A stretch of DNA of 28,754 nt from Acanthamoeba castellanii str. Neff (Eukaryota > Discosea > Longamoebia > Acanthamoebidae), in NCBI RefSeq assembly GCF_000313135.1, contig NW_004457554.1, forward strand, positions 597,264 to 626,017, in the 5' to 3' direction. The translations under genes were made by a program, and so were the position numbers. This document shows positions 16,088 to 28,540 of the stretch, piece by piece (positions within the stretch are counted from its first letter, which is position 1; each line of letters starts with the position of its first letter). The notes beneath the pieces were generated by a model. It saw only the letters and a list, made by a program, of their open reading frames with translations. It was not told the origin of the DNA and did no database searches.

Positions 16088-18812
16088 TTACTGCTGCTTG
16101 GGCGGGACGACGATGGTGTTGCTCCTGCTCACGACCTCGAGGCCCTTGTTGGCAAAGATGCGCGCCTCGTAGGTCGACGGCGTCGTACACGCCCGGAACG
16201 TGATCGTGCCCGTGGCCTGGCTCACATACTTGTACTTCCTGTACTGCCTGTTGACGATCGCAAAACGTTAGGCTTAGATCAACGACGACGACGATGATGA
16301 AGCAGATGATGATGATGATGAAGCGGAAGGGTACCTGTTGTTGGTCTCATCAGTCTTGTAGATGCCAACCCACACGTTGTCGTAGGCGGGATCGACGGTG
16401 GTGAGCTCGGTCTTGACGATCATCTGACCATCCACGAGCGACAGCTCGACGCGATCGGTGCCGCCGACGGTTACGCTCTCGCGCGCGACGTCGACGTAGG
16501 ACCGCTGCGGGAAGAAGCGGAACTCCCACTCGCCGGCCTTGGGGCAGGCGAACTTAAGCGTGTGGTCGACCGCGTTCGAGAGCCAGTCAAAGGCGCGGTA
16601 CTGGCTGTTGTCCTTCTCGGTCTTGGCGTAGAGGCCCACCCAGGCGTTGAGGTACTGGTTGCCCGACTTCTGCTCGAACTTGACCGACAGCATGTTAGTC
16701 GCGGCGTCCCACGAGGGGACCAGCTTGAGCTGAGGTCTGATGACAGAAGAAAGAAAGAGATGAGTTCAGCTGTTCAGCGTTGTTCTGATGTGAGGTGTGT
16801 GTGGTGGTCGTACCCGACTCGGATAGGGTTGGAGACGGCCTTGACAGAGTACTGGCGCGAGAAGAACGAGGAGCTCGAGGCGAAGTAGCGGAGCTCGTAC
16901 TCGCCAAACTCGGTGGGCGTGAAGGTCATGGCGCCCTTCTGGGCCACCGGGCTGATCCAGTTGTAGATGGCGTAGCTGCCGTTATCGCTGCCCACCTTGT
17001 AGAGACCAATCCAATCCGAGCTCGAGGGCGCAGTCTCCATCTCCCACTCGACGGTGATGGGGTGCCTGATATCGAGCGACTCGGGCGAGGCCTTGAGGGT
17101 CGTCTTCGAATCTACGGCGGTCGTGTCCACTGTATCATTGGCGATGATGAAGTGATATCTTCGTCAGTCAAAGCACCAAGTCATGAGCGCGGTGAGGGGC
17201 GTGGTAAGCGTACCTTCGGTGAACTCCATGCCGGTGGGGAGGACCTTGACCTTCTCGGGCAGGTCTTCCTGCTCGGGCTTCTCGGGCGTGACGGGAACGG
17301 GGCTCTCCTTGCCGAGGAGCTCGTCGATCACCTTGCGAGTGGGCGGGACCATGCCGGGAATGCCGGGCAGGTTCTCGGGGCCGAACTTGAGCTTCTCCTC
17401 GAGCTGCTGCTTGATGTGCGTCAGCGGGTCGGCCTCGTGCTCGGCAATCTTGCGCTGAGCCTGGATGATTTCGTCCTGTTCATCGATAGTCCACATGCGA
17501 CCGGTTAGCGCTGCGTATCATATGTCGCAGGGCAGAGAAAGCTTACCAGTTCCTTGCCGATGATGACCGAGCGCTCGAGGAACATGTTGTCTGCGGCCTC
17601 CTTAGCCGCTTTGTCGGCAGCCTTCTTCTATATGAACAGAGGCGAGTCAGATACCAGGCGAACGCAAGCAAAGGCGAGGAGGAATTTTGCGCACCTTCTC
17701 CTCCGCGGCGGCGGCTTTGGCTTCCTCGCGTGCCTTGGCCTCGGCGCGAGCCTTGGCCTCCTCCTCGGCGGTTTGTTTGGCCTTCTCCAGTTCCTCCTGC
17801 GCCTTCCTGCGGCGCTCCTCCTCCTCCTTCTGCGCCTGCTGGGCCTTTTGCTCGGCCGCCATGAGGCGCAGCTGCTTCATCGTGTCGATCAGGTTCCAGT
17901 CGTTCTTGTAGAGCGCCTCCCTGATGACCACTTCGTCCAGAGTCTGCGGGCATGCAAACAAGGCTGTGAGCAAGATCGCGTAGAGGGCTAGCTAGGGTAG
18001 GGTGTGCGATATGTGTTGTACCGTGTGGACGCGCTTGAGCTGCTCGAGCTTACGCTCCTCGACAAGTCGCAACACGTCATTGCTTGCGACCTTGACGTCC
18101 CAGTTGTGCTTGGAGAGGATGTTCACGATCTCGTTCGGGTTGCAGTAGTCCCCGAACCTGACCAACGCACAATCGTGAGACAACAAATTGGAGATCCAGC
18201 ATTCGGCGGATGCAAAACATACCTTTGCACAAGGGTGTCGATCTTGAGCTGCTTCTCGAGTTCGGCCTGTCGCTTGAGTTGCTCTTCCTCCTCCTTGCGC
18301 CTCTTCTGCAACTGCTCCTGCTTCTCCTCTTCCTCGGCCTTCATGCTGATGAGTTGGTCGGTGGTGAGGTCGACGTCACCCTCGTTCTCCTCGAGCATGG
18401 CCTGGATCTTGTCCTCGGGCACGTTCGAGAACAGCTGCACCAGGAAGGTCTTCGCTTGCTGGCGCGCCTCGGCCTGCCTGGCACGACGTTCCTCTTCCCT
18501 CTTCTTGTTCTGCTCTTCGCGCTCCTTTTGTCGTTGGGCCTCCCTCTCCTTCTCCTGGAACTCGAAGCAGGGCAGAATGGCCTTCTCCACATCCCAGTCG
18601 TTGTCGCTGAGAATCTTTACGAGGGCATGGCGATCGATGCTGGGGAAATTGGGGGAGAGCTCATCAATCTTCCGCTGCTGGGACCTGCGCTTCTCCTCCT
18701 CCATCTGGCCCTGCAGACCCGAGACCATCTGTCTGGCCTTCTCCTTATCGCCCTTGCACATGCGAAGCACGTCCGCGTGCATGCTGGCCGTCATGTCGAA
18801 TCCCTGATCCAT
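16088..18812 (-). CDS. Multi-CUE-domain protein with three C-terminal SKICH-like domains
   Basis: Eight exons: 18812-18223, 18157-18022, 17943-17695, 17627-17547, 17475-17214, 17129-16814, 16736-16335 and 16247-16088; 731 residues. The N-terminal half has CUE/UBA-like three-helix units separated by long Glu/Lys/Arg coiled coils: about 48-83 (NFPSIDRHALVKILSDNDWD), 122-156 (LFSNVPEDKIQAMLEENEGD), 198-230 (CNPNEIVNILSKHNWD) and 243-270 (DEVVIREALYKNDWN). A weaker unit lies at 9-34. CUE domains bind ubiquitin. Residues about 440-731 are three similar beta domains, each with a W-(I/V)-G-(L/I)-Y core (SDWIGLYKVG, AWVGLYAKT, VWVGIYKTD) and a late G-E-(Y/W)-E-x-R-(Y/F)-F strand. This looks like the SKICH fold of NDP52/TAX1BP1. 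A cytosolic ubiquitin-reading adaptor is the likely role (inference). No membrane segment is seen. Confidence 0.75.
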
Positions 18813-19199
18813 TTTTAGTTGCTGTGTTCTGTAAAGGTACGATTTCTCGCGAAATCAGTTGTGCGTAGAAGATAAGAAAGATGGGGATCTGATGATCTGG
18901 TCGTGATGCTGATGATGCGTTGAAGATACACACAAGCCCAGGCCGCGGATCCTTTCGCCGGAACACCAACGACTGCACTCATTGCTTCCCTGTTTTTTCC
19001 CGACACGAAACGACTTCAGCTAACCCGAAGAAAGGCAGAAAAATGTGCGGAAAAGCGCGAGGTTCGGCGGAATCAAAGTCAGAGAGCCTTGAAGCACAAA
19101 CATTGGCTTGGCCCTCCGCCTAGTTGTACTTCTTTGGCCTTGCCATTGGGTGAGCTTGTCTTGCAAACAAGAAAAGAAGCAACGCGACGTTTCGAGTAC
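18813..19199. promoter_or_regulatory. Intergenic region upstream of the CUE gene and downstream of the 5S gene
   Basis: About 387 bp holds the promoter of the minus-strand CUE/SKICH-like gene. I see A/T-rich patches near 18855-18880 and no clear TATA box at a convincing distance. No open frame with splice sites is supported. Confidence 0.4.
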
Positions 19200-19203
19200 A
19201 AAA
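19200..19203 (-). terminator. Minimal Pol III T4 terminator of the second 5S gene
   Basis: On the minus strand the 5S sequence ends in TTTT, the minimum run for Pol III termination. This is much shorter than the T8 after the other copy. Confidence 0.5.
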
Positions 19204-19321
19204 GGATTCGGCACGGTGGATTCCCGGGTGGTCGCCCACCCCAGTACTAACACCGCCTGGCGCAGCTTAACTTCGCTGTTCGGATGGGAAGCGGTGCTTT
19301 CTGCGCAGTATGGCCGTATCC
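19203..19321 (-). rRNA. 5S ribosomal RNA (second copy)
   Basis: This 119-nt 5S rRNA lies on the minus strand. It is identical to the copy at 5184-5302 except at RNA positions 12, 72 and 114. The change at 114 (A in place of T) puts an A opposite A5 in helix I, giving one mismatch in the terminal stem. It sits between the CUE and SMIM7 genes, transcribed away from SMIM7. The two copies, 14 kb apart and on opposite strands, indicate dispersed rather than tandem 5S genes. Confidence 0.93.
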
Positions 19322-19653
19322 GACATTCTACTCCACACCGGCACTTGCCTTAGAAGAAGAATCCATGTGGATATTCAGACATCATTGGTTGCCCTCTCTC
19401 CGGGCCCAGGCCGAGACAAAGTATATGAATGAACGCAGCATGTGTTCCGCTGTCCTCCCAAACAGTGCGCACGTGAGGAAGATCAGCACCTCAGCCAAGC
19501 ACACGTTGGTAAGTGTGCGCGACGAGCATGTCGTAATTTTTTTATATTATTTTATAAAATCTGTTGGAAAAGAAAAAGGAAGGAAACTGAATTTCTCGCC
19601 AGAAGTCCAACAAATCGAAAAACGATTGCAAAGAGGGGCCACCACGTTGCGTC
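19322..19653. promoter_or_regulatory. Upstream region of SMIM7
   Basis: About 330 bp lies between the 5S gene and the SMIM7 ATG. TATAAAAT at 19553-19560 is about 93 bp before the ATG and is a plausible TATA box. An open frame from ATG 19364 reaches an excellent donor (ttg|gtaagtgtg at 19509) but I could not join it in frame to any downstream exon. It may be an untranslated leader exon or chance. Confidence 0.35.
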
Positions 19654-20191
19654 ATGTTGCTGTCCCTCTCGGACATCATCCTCTTTGGGTACGGCAGCCG
19701 AGTTCGTATTGTGGGTTGATTGTGCTTTCAATTGACACATCTTCGCGATTTGCAGCACTCTCATTGTGAACGGGGCCGCGATTCTCAACTTCAAACTGTA
19801 CTCCCTCCTTCCTTTCATGCTCCTCCTTCTCCTTACTTTTTTCTCCCTCGCATCTAGGCCCTCAACAGAGCACTCCTTTGAGGAACCCTCGGACGGTCTC
19901 AAGAGCAAGCTCTTCGACCTTTTGCGCAACCTCAGGCTTCTTCGGGTGTTCGTCGCTCTCTGGAACGTCGTTGTGCTCTTTCTCATGATTGTGTGCGTCC
20001 TCTCCTTCCTTTCCCCTCCTTTCTCTCGGCTTGTGCATGATCGCTCTTCCTCGTCTCGGCGTGCAACCCATCAGCCTATTCTCTTGCGTTTGGCCATCGG
20101 CCCTCTCCTGATACCCGCTCCTCACGCCCTCTCTTCTAACGCATATTGGTGTGGTATCATCATCATCGTCATCAGTATGTTCGGCGCCTGA
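19654..20191 (+). CDS. SMIM7: SMIM7 small integral membrane protein
   Basis: Four exons: 19654-19688, 19756-19797, 19858-19992 and 20176-20191; 75 residues, close to the usual SMIM7 length. Residues 7-26 (DIILFGTLIVNGAAILNFKL) form the first hydrophobic segment with the family's LLFGTLL.N..AVLNFKL pattern. A short polar loop follows. Then NLRLLRVFVALWNVVVLFLM leads to the end IVMFGA, matching the FIALWN...MIV.FG pattern. SMIM7 proteins are two-pass endomembrane proteins of poorly known function. The last exon is only 16 nt and codes the final residues MFGA plus stop. Its exact fit to the family ending confirms the splice. No long frame exists, so an ORF search alone would miss it. Confidence 0.88.
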
Positions 20192-20468
20192 GCTCGGTGG
20201 TCCTAAGTGGAGTGGAGCGGAGAGGAGGAGCAAGAGTGTGTGAGGCGTGTGGCGCATTGCCGGTAATGTTTCGATGCGACACCACTAAAGAGGGGCGAGA
20301 GTAGAACACAGATACATCACAAGCGCCCAACGCTTCCCCTCTTGCTTGCCATCGTGATGGGGCGAGTGGGTGGATGGCGTGATGGTGTGCTTTCGAAGAA
20401 AAAGAAGAAAAGAAAAGGGCAAGAAATGATCAAAGCGAAACTTGAGCGGGAGCGATCAACGAAGAGCG
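20192..20468. promoter_or_regulatory. Spacer between SMIM7 and the mitochondrial IF2 gene
   Basis: This 277-bp region between same-strand genes holds the SMIM7 3' end and the mtIF2 promoter. An A/G-rich run (gaagaaaaagaagaaaagaaaa) at 20394-20415 precedes the start by about 55 bp. No gene is seen. Confidence 0.4.
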
Positions 20469-23400
20469 ATGGCGATGCGACGCGCTCTGGCTTGGGGCAA
20501 TACCCGGCCCCTTTCCGCTGCTTCCTTTCACATTCCCCTGCAAGCCGCGTCTGCGGGATCGTCTTCTGCTCCTATGCATCTTCGCCGCGGCATTTCATCT
20601 TCCACATTTTGCTCTTCCGAGCGCCCCTTCCATCACCGCACCGCTTCCTCAACGCGATCTATGGTGTCAACATCGACGGGAGTGGGATTAGCATACACTC
20701 CGCGCGGCAGTGCGCTGTGCGTGGTCGTTGCTCTCCCTTCATCATCGTCAGCTTTGACATCTTCCTCGATTCTGACTTCAATGGAGGTAATTCCTTGCCC
20801 ATGCTTCGCTCCTCTGTGTGTGATGCTCGCGCCTGGCCATCATCACAGAACAATTAAGCATCGATTTCTTGATGACGCAGGCGGGTGGCACGAGGCGCCT
20901 CTACGCGACGGCGTCAGAGATGGAAAAGTCGAAGATGGTGCGCAAGCGTCTGGCAGCCACGCGCAAGCGGAAGCTGGAGGAACTCAAAGAGCGCAAGGCC
21001 AAGCCGAAGGAGATCTCCATCCCTTCGCGCGCCACGCCCAAGAACCTCTCCGCCGTCACGGGTCTCAGCACCATCGACATCCTCAAGGTGGCCATCAAGT
21101 GCGGCGTACGTCTCTTGTCCATCTCTACCGTCCACACATCACATTCCACAGTTTCTTCTACTTCGCTCACTCAATCCATCAACGCTGGCTGGCCTTTGCT
21201 GCAGCATGAACCCCGAACGGTGGACGACGTGCTGCCGCCCGAGCTGGTCGACATCCTGTGCGAGGAGCTCTACTTCGTGCCCCGGCGCTCTGACCTCAAC
21301 GAGGGCACCGGCATGAAGCTCACCCGGACGATCGACGAGGCCGACATGGTGCCGCGACCGCCCATCGTGGCGGTCATGGGCCACGTCAACCACGGCAAGA
21401 CCTCGCTTCTCGACGCCCTCCGTAAGACCTCCGTGGTCGATGTCGAGGAGGGCCGCATCACACAGCGCCTCTCGGCGTCCATGGGTGCGTCCACGTCACC
21501 ACCTCCACCTCCACCTCCACCGCCCGCCTATCCAATGCCTACCCGCTACTGACAAACCCTCTTCATGTCGCAGTACAACTCAGCTCCGGGCAGAAGATCA
21601 CGTTCATGGACACGCCGGGTCACAACGCCTTCGCTGGTACGATCACCAGTGAGGTGCGCGAGTTATGCAGGGAATGTGTCTCACCATGTTTTCTCGTGAC
21701 ACGCACGACACGCACACAGCGATGCGACAGCGCGGCGCGGCGATGACGGACATGGTGATTCTCGTTGTGGCGGCCGACGAGGGCGTCATGCAGCAGACGG
21801 AGGAGGCCATCGAAGTGACGCGCGAAGCCAACGTGCCGCTGCTCGTCGCTATCAACAAGATCGAAAAGGAGGGAGCCAACCCGAGCAAAGTGCGTTTCTC
21901 TTTCCAAGCTCCCCCATTCTCCTCCTCCTCCTCCTCCTTCTGCTTTTCTTCCTCTTCTGACCGTTGGCCTCTGTACCGCACGCCACTGTGTCGTCGTGTC
22001 GTCGTGTTGTCGTGTCGTGTGTCGTGTGTCGTGTGCGATCATTTCTTGGCTGCAGGTCAAGAGACAGTTGCTGCAGCACGGCGTGATATTGGAGGAGTTT
22101 GGCGGAGATGTTCAGTGCGTGGAGCTGTCCGCGTCCACGGGCAAGAATCTGGACGAACTCACCGATGCCATCCTGCTCCAAGCCGAGATGCTCGATCTGC
22201 GTGCTGATCCCAACGGCCCCGCCGAATCCGTCGTCATCGAATCCAAAATCGACAAGGTACATTCCCACTCGTGTGTGTGTGTGTTGTGTCGTGCGTGTCG
22301 TGCGCGCGTCATGTGCTTAACTGCGCCGTGGTGCTTCAGGGACGTGGTGTGGTGGGCACAGTGCTGGTCAGGCAGGGCCAGCTGAAGCTCAACAACTTCT
22401 TCGTCGCCGGAGGCACGTGGGGCCGCGTACGGGGACTCACCGATTGGCTGGGTCGGTCCACCACCAAAGCCGATCCCTCCACGCCCGTTGAAGTCATCGG
22501 CTTTAAGACCAAGGTGCTCTGTCGCCTTCGCCCTCTCTCTCTCTCTCTCGCTCTTCGTGTGTGAGTGGTGTGTGTTGTGTGTCGCGCGTGCATGAGTGGT
22601 CGGCCTAACAACCGCCAATCCGTTGTGTGATGGTAGATCCTCCCCGACCCGGGTGATGATCTGGTGGTGGTGCTGGGCGAGGAGCAGGCCAAGCAGATCC
22701 TCGATTACCGGAAGGAGCGGCTGCACGCCAAGGAGGCCCTGACGGACGTGGTCCAGGCCTCCGATCCCGCCGCTCGCGCCGCCGCGGCCAAGCAGGAAAT
22801 GGAAAAGGCGCTCAACGTCGTCATCAAGGCCGATATCGGTGGCACACTGCAAGCAGGTGCGTACCTTCCCTCGTCAACGGCAACCTTACCGAGCGCGCAC
22901 GCACACGCACATATGGGCTCACAACACACACACGACACACACGACACACGCGACACACACAACGACACAGTTGAGTCGACGATCAGCCAGTTCCCGCAGG
23001 ATGAGGTGAAGCTGCGGATCATCAAGTCGGCCGTGGGCGACATCTCGACGACCGACATCGGGCTGGCCAAGGACACCGGCGCCGTCGTGTTCGGCTTCAA
23101 CGTGCCGCCCATGAACAGCGTGCTCGAGCTCGCGCGCGTGGAGAAGGTCGACATCAACAACTACAGCATCATCTACCAGCTGGCCGACGACATCAAGAAG
23201 CGGCTCGAGAGCATGCTGGCCCCGCGCGAGGTCGAGGAGGAGGTCGGGCGCGGCGACGTGCTCTCGGTCTTCTCCGTCACCATGCCCAACAGGGAACAGC
23301 ACAACGTCGCCGGCCTGCGCGTCGTGCGCGGCGCGCTCGATTCGCGGCTCCGCGTGCGGCTGCTGCGACGCAACAAGGACGTCAACGCCGACGAAGAGTA

Positions 23401-23581
23401 CGCGGCGCTCTACGACGGCCCGATCGAGTCGCTCAAGAAGTTCAAGGACGACGTCACCCTGGCCAAGAAGGGCGACGAGTGCGGTCTGGCGCTGCCCAAG
23501 TGGAACGACCTCCGACCAGGCGACATCATCTCCTGCTATCGCATGAAGCAGGTGCCTCGCAAGTTTGGCGATCCCAAGTGA
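20469..23581 (+). CDS. MTIF2: Mitochondrial translation initiation factor IF-2
   Basis: Nine exons: 20469-20786, 20881-21105, 21205-21484, 21574-21636, 21720-21889, 22056-22256, 22340-22513, 22637-22856 and 22971-23581; 753 residues. The N-terminal 100 residues are Ser/Arg/Ala-rich with hardly any acidic residues, as in a mitochondrial presequence. A basic helical region ([21 protein letters not shown]) and an IF2 N-domain-like block follow. The G domain has GHVNHGKT (240-247), DTPGH (287-291) and NKIE (341-344). Domains II, III ([17 protein letters not shown]) and C2 ([10 protein letters not shown]...LKKFKDDV) follow to the end. IF2 places initiator tRNA on the small ribosomal subunit in a GTP-dependent step. 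G-motif substitutions are discussed in the findings. ATG 20469 was chosen as the first in-frame ATG after the upstream stop. Confidence 0.93.
22918..22969. repeat. Intronic CACACGA repeat in the mtIF2 gene
   Basis: C/A-rich 7- to 9-bp units fill the last part of intron 8 up to the acceptor cacag at 22966-22970. Confidence 0.75.
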
Positions 23582-23703
23582 GCGCGCGCCACGCGTGCGT
23601 GCGTGAGCTCCATCCACCCGGTCACCGCCTTCTTCTTGCATTACAATGATGCGTTCGTCATCATCTTCCTTCTTCTTGACTGACTTACTAAGTAAGGTGT
23701 TGG

Positions 23704-25453
<1,750 letters not shown>

Positions 25454-25895
25454 GGTCTGTGTGTGGGTGTGTGTTGTACAGTTAATGCTTGGCTCGCGTG
25501 GTAGCTTGAAGAGAATGAAGAGCCGACGGGACCTTTTCTTCGAAGAAGGCTCGTGACATCGACCCCATTGGGGTGAGCTGAAGCGGTGGTCCCGTCTTGG
25601 CTCACCTCCCCCATCATGAGGTACCATCGCGCGAAAATTCACGGCGGCGTGGCCCTGGTGAACACAGCACGACAGGCCTTGGAGCGACAACTCTGTTAGC
25701 TAACCCACAGTTGCGAAATGGAACAACATGAACATACTGTTGCAACAACATGCTGCATATGGATTCGATGGTCATTCCACCTTTCACTGGGTTTTTATCG
25801 AATTTTCAGAGGTTTACTTTGTCTATTGTTTTTTTACTTCTTTATTGTCCGGAGCCGTGAGGGCTGCAGAAGAGAAACAAACAAAGCAAAGAGAC
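25454..25895. promoter_or_regulatory. Divergent promoter region between the cysteine protease and PPOX
   Basis: This 442-bp spacer lies between two divergent starts. The PPOX side becomes A/T-rich (25780-25850, with T-runs). A long frame through this region on the minus strand continues the protease frame upstream but has no supported start and lies outside the signal peptide. No gene is seen. Confidence 0.4.
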
Positions 25896-28159
25896 ATGGC
25901 AGAGAAGGTGCATCGAGTGGCGGTGGTGGGCGGCGGCATATCGGGGCTGGCGGCCTGCCGCTTCGTACAGAAGCGGCTGCAGGACAGCTGCAGTAGCGGC
26001 AGCAAGCGCATCATTTTGATCGAGCAAGGACAGCGGCTGGGCGGCTGGCTGCACTCCCTACGCACGCCCGAGGGCTTCGTCTTCGAGGCCGGACCCTCCA
26101 GGTAGTACCCCCCCTTACACCACATTATTTATTTATTTATTTTATGTTACTTTATTTATTGATTTATTTGTCTTTAGCATTCGTACGGTGGGAAGCAAGG
26201 GGCGGGCGACGCTGCGTCTGGTGGACGAGCTGGGCCTCCGACAGCACGTGGTGCCCTGTTCTTCGCTGGCCATCAAGAACAGGTGCGTCCACAGTGTGTG
26301 TGCGGTGTGTGCGGTGTGTGCGGTGAGTGGTGGCGTGAGTGCGGCCGTATTGACTCTCTGGCGACCAGGTACCTGTACACAAACGGGAGCCTGCTGCGCC
26401 TGCCCAACCACCCACTCAAGGTGCTGGGCTCCCCGCTCATGCGCAGCGCCGTGTTCGCCTTCCTGCGCGAATGGACCGTGCCCCGATCCCAGCAACCCGG
26501 TACTCCACTCAGCCCAGCCCAGCCCAGCCCAGCCCAGCCCAGCCCAGCCCAGCCCAGCTCGCACTCACACTTCCCGCCCACGCACACGACTCACGCATGC
26601 CTGTGTGTGTGGTATATGTGTGTGTGCCGGCCAGATGAATCCATCCACTCGTTCTTCACGCGTCGGTTCTCCCCGGTGGTGGCCGACACCCTCACCGACG
26701 CCCTGAGCATCGGTACCCGCTCGTGCACCTGACCTCCTGCGTGCGTGCGTGCGTGCGGTGGTGTGCGTGTGTCGTGTGTCGTGTGTGTGTGTGTGTGTGT
26801 CGTGTGTGTGTTGTCTGACGGTGATGTCCAGGCATTTTCGGTGGTCGGTCGCAGAGCCTGTCGATCAAGTCCTGCTTCCCGTTCCTGCACGAATACGAAC
26901 AAAAGTACGGCTCGATCGGGCTCGGCATGCTGCGCGAGATGCTGGCCTCGCGATCAGGGCAGGAAAAGAACGAAAAGAACCAAAACACGAAAACAACAAA
27001 GAACGAAGCGGCGGCGGAGGAGGAGGAGGAGACGGACGAGGGGTACCTCTCGCCGGCCGTTCAAGAGATGCAGAAGATGCAGGTCTACTCCTTCCGCGAG
27101 GGCGTCGAGACCCTGTCGCGCGCTCTGGAGCAGAAGATCCGGGAAGACGAGCACACCGACATTCTACTCAACACCGCCGTCGAGCGCATGGACCAGGTGC
27201 CCCATTTATTTTCATTTATAAATTCAGTATTATTTATATAATTTATTATTCTGTATTTTTAGTATTTGGGATTATTTTTGATTATTTAATTCTGATTAAT
27301 CGTTGGCTGGGCTGATGTGAGCCAGGAGCGGGATGGTACGATGTCGCTCAGCCTGGGACACGGCATGACGGTGCGAGCGGAGAAGGTCATCTCCGCTCTG
27401 CCCTCCCACGCCCTCGCCCACTGCCTGCGCCACCACCCGACCCTCGAGCAAGACATGCTCAAGATTCCCTTCGCGTCGCTGGCGCTCGTGCACCTCGCCT
27501 ACACGGTACGCGTAGCCTTCACCACACACACTCACACCACACACACACACACACTCACACCACACACACACACACACAGGAACCGCTGCTCCCGGCGGGT
27601 GTGGAAGGGTTCGGCTATCTCGTGCCCGCGATGGAGAAGCAGCCCATCCTCGGCGTGCAGTTCAACTCCTCCGCATTCCCCCAGCAGGATCCTCAGGTGC
27701 ATGCGTGTGTGCGTGCGTGTGCGGTCGTGCGTGTCCTGCCGTGTGCGTGTGTGGAGTGTGCGAGTGCGGTGGTGATGGCACACGCGCGCTCACAGTTCCA
27801 TCGATTGCCGACAGCCCGGTTGTACGCGGTTCACGGTGATGATGCGGGTGGAGAAGGGCCAAGAGAATCGCACCAAGGACGAGTGGCAGGCCATCGCGCT
27901 GGACAGCCTGCAGCGCCACCTCCGGCTGCCGCCGGCCAAGACCGCAGCCCTGGCCTCGCCGGCGCGGGTCAACGTGAGCGTCGACCTCAACGCCATCCCG
28001 CAGTACGTCGTGGGCCACGCGGCGCTGGTCGACTCCATCCGCGGCGCCCTGCAGCGCGACTTCCCCTCGCTCCACCTCGTGGGCAACTCCTGGGGCGGCG
28101 TCGGCGTCAACGATTGCGTGGAGAACGCCTGGCGGACCGTCCATCGCCTCCAGCTCTGA
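25896..28159 (+). CDS. PPOX: Protoporphyrinogen oxidase
   Basis: Eight exons: 25896-26101, 26178-26282, 26369-26499, 26635-26712, 26832-27196, 27326-27505, 27580-27696 and 27815-28159; 508 residues. The N-terminal FAD-binding fold has VAVVGGGISGLAACRF (8-23) with the downstream acidic residue in ILIEQGQRLGGW. EAGPSSIRT, the IFGGRSQSLSIKSCFP block and the C-terminal LVGNSWGGVGVNDCVENAW, which closes the FAD site, are all characteristic. The enzyme oxidises protoporphyrinogen IX to protoporphyrin IX at the inner mitochondrial membrane, the penultimate step of haem synthesis. No clear presequence is present, as in other eukaryotic PPOX proteins. An insert rich in Lys, Asn and Glu (roughly 222-247, in exon 5) is probably a surface loop. 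The final acceptor (ccgacag at 27808-27814) was chosen because it alone keeps TRFTVMMRVEKG in frame. Confidence 0.92.
26290..26323. repeat. Intronic 9-bp repeat (TGTGTGCGG)n in PPOX
   Basis: Three to four copies of the same 9-bp unit found in the MurL-like gene at 3179-3210 lie in PPOX intron 2. Confidence 0.75.
26511..26557. repeat. Intronic pentanucleotide array (AGCCC)n
   Basis: About nine perfect AGCCC units begin 12 bp after the donor of PPOX intron 3. This is a C-rich motif unlike the GT/CA family in other introns. Confidence 0.9.
26738..26813. repeat. Intronic GTGC/GTGTCG/(GT)n compound repeat
   Basis: (GTGC)n, then TGTGTCG units, then (GT)n, fill PPOX intron 4. Confidence 0.8.
27529..27579. 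repeat. Intronic (CA)n microsatellite in PPOX
   Basis: A CA run broken by CTCACAC reaches the acceptor AG of exon 7 itself at 27578-27579. The usual polypyrimidine tract is replaced by CA repeat. Confidence 0.85.
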
Positions 28160-28540
28160 GCGCTCAGACTCGAGTCTTCTGAGACGAAGCTACCATTTCT
28201 ACGTGGCCTCTATGTGGCCCACATGATGCTACTCTGGTGGTGTTTAAATACGTTGGCAGCATAAATTAAATACATACATGCTCCCCGCACCAGGTGTTGG
28301 CTGCTCTTCTCTCTTCCTCTCTCTTCCTCTCTCTTCCTCTCTCTTGCTCCTATGTGTGGACGTTCATTCGTTCTCTTGATGGTGGTGATGTGTTCGTCGT
28401 CGTCAAAACCTGCGTCTTGTGCGGCGTGTGCTGGCTCACTGTTGTGTCGGAGGAAAGAGTGGAAGAGTGGGCGATTAGAATGAGTTGTTTCAGGCGACGC
28501 GGAGGAGAGAAGAAGAAGAGGTGTGGTGTAGGACACGTAC
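28160..28540. other. Intergenic region between PPOX and the right-edge gene
   Basis: About 380 bp lies between the PPOX stop and the last exon I can trace of the minus-strand gene. It holds the PPOX 3' end, a 10-bp (CTCTCTTCCT)n array at 28301-28346 and a possible further minus-strand exon that I could not resolve (acceptor candidate gacgcag near 28408-28414). Confidence 0.4.
28301..28346. repeat. Decanucleotide array (CTCTCTTCCT)n
   Basis: Four near-perfect 10-bp CTCTCTTCCT units form a pyrimidine-only tract on the plus strand. Confidence 0.85.

Noticed and set aside
18004..18818. Two long plus-strand frames rich in Leu and Ser
   Set aside because: These are complements of the Glu/Lys-rich coiled coils of the CUE protein; they cross its splice sites and have no start context.
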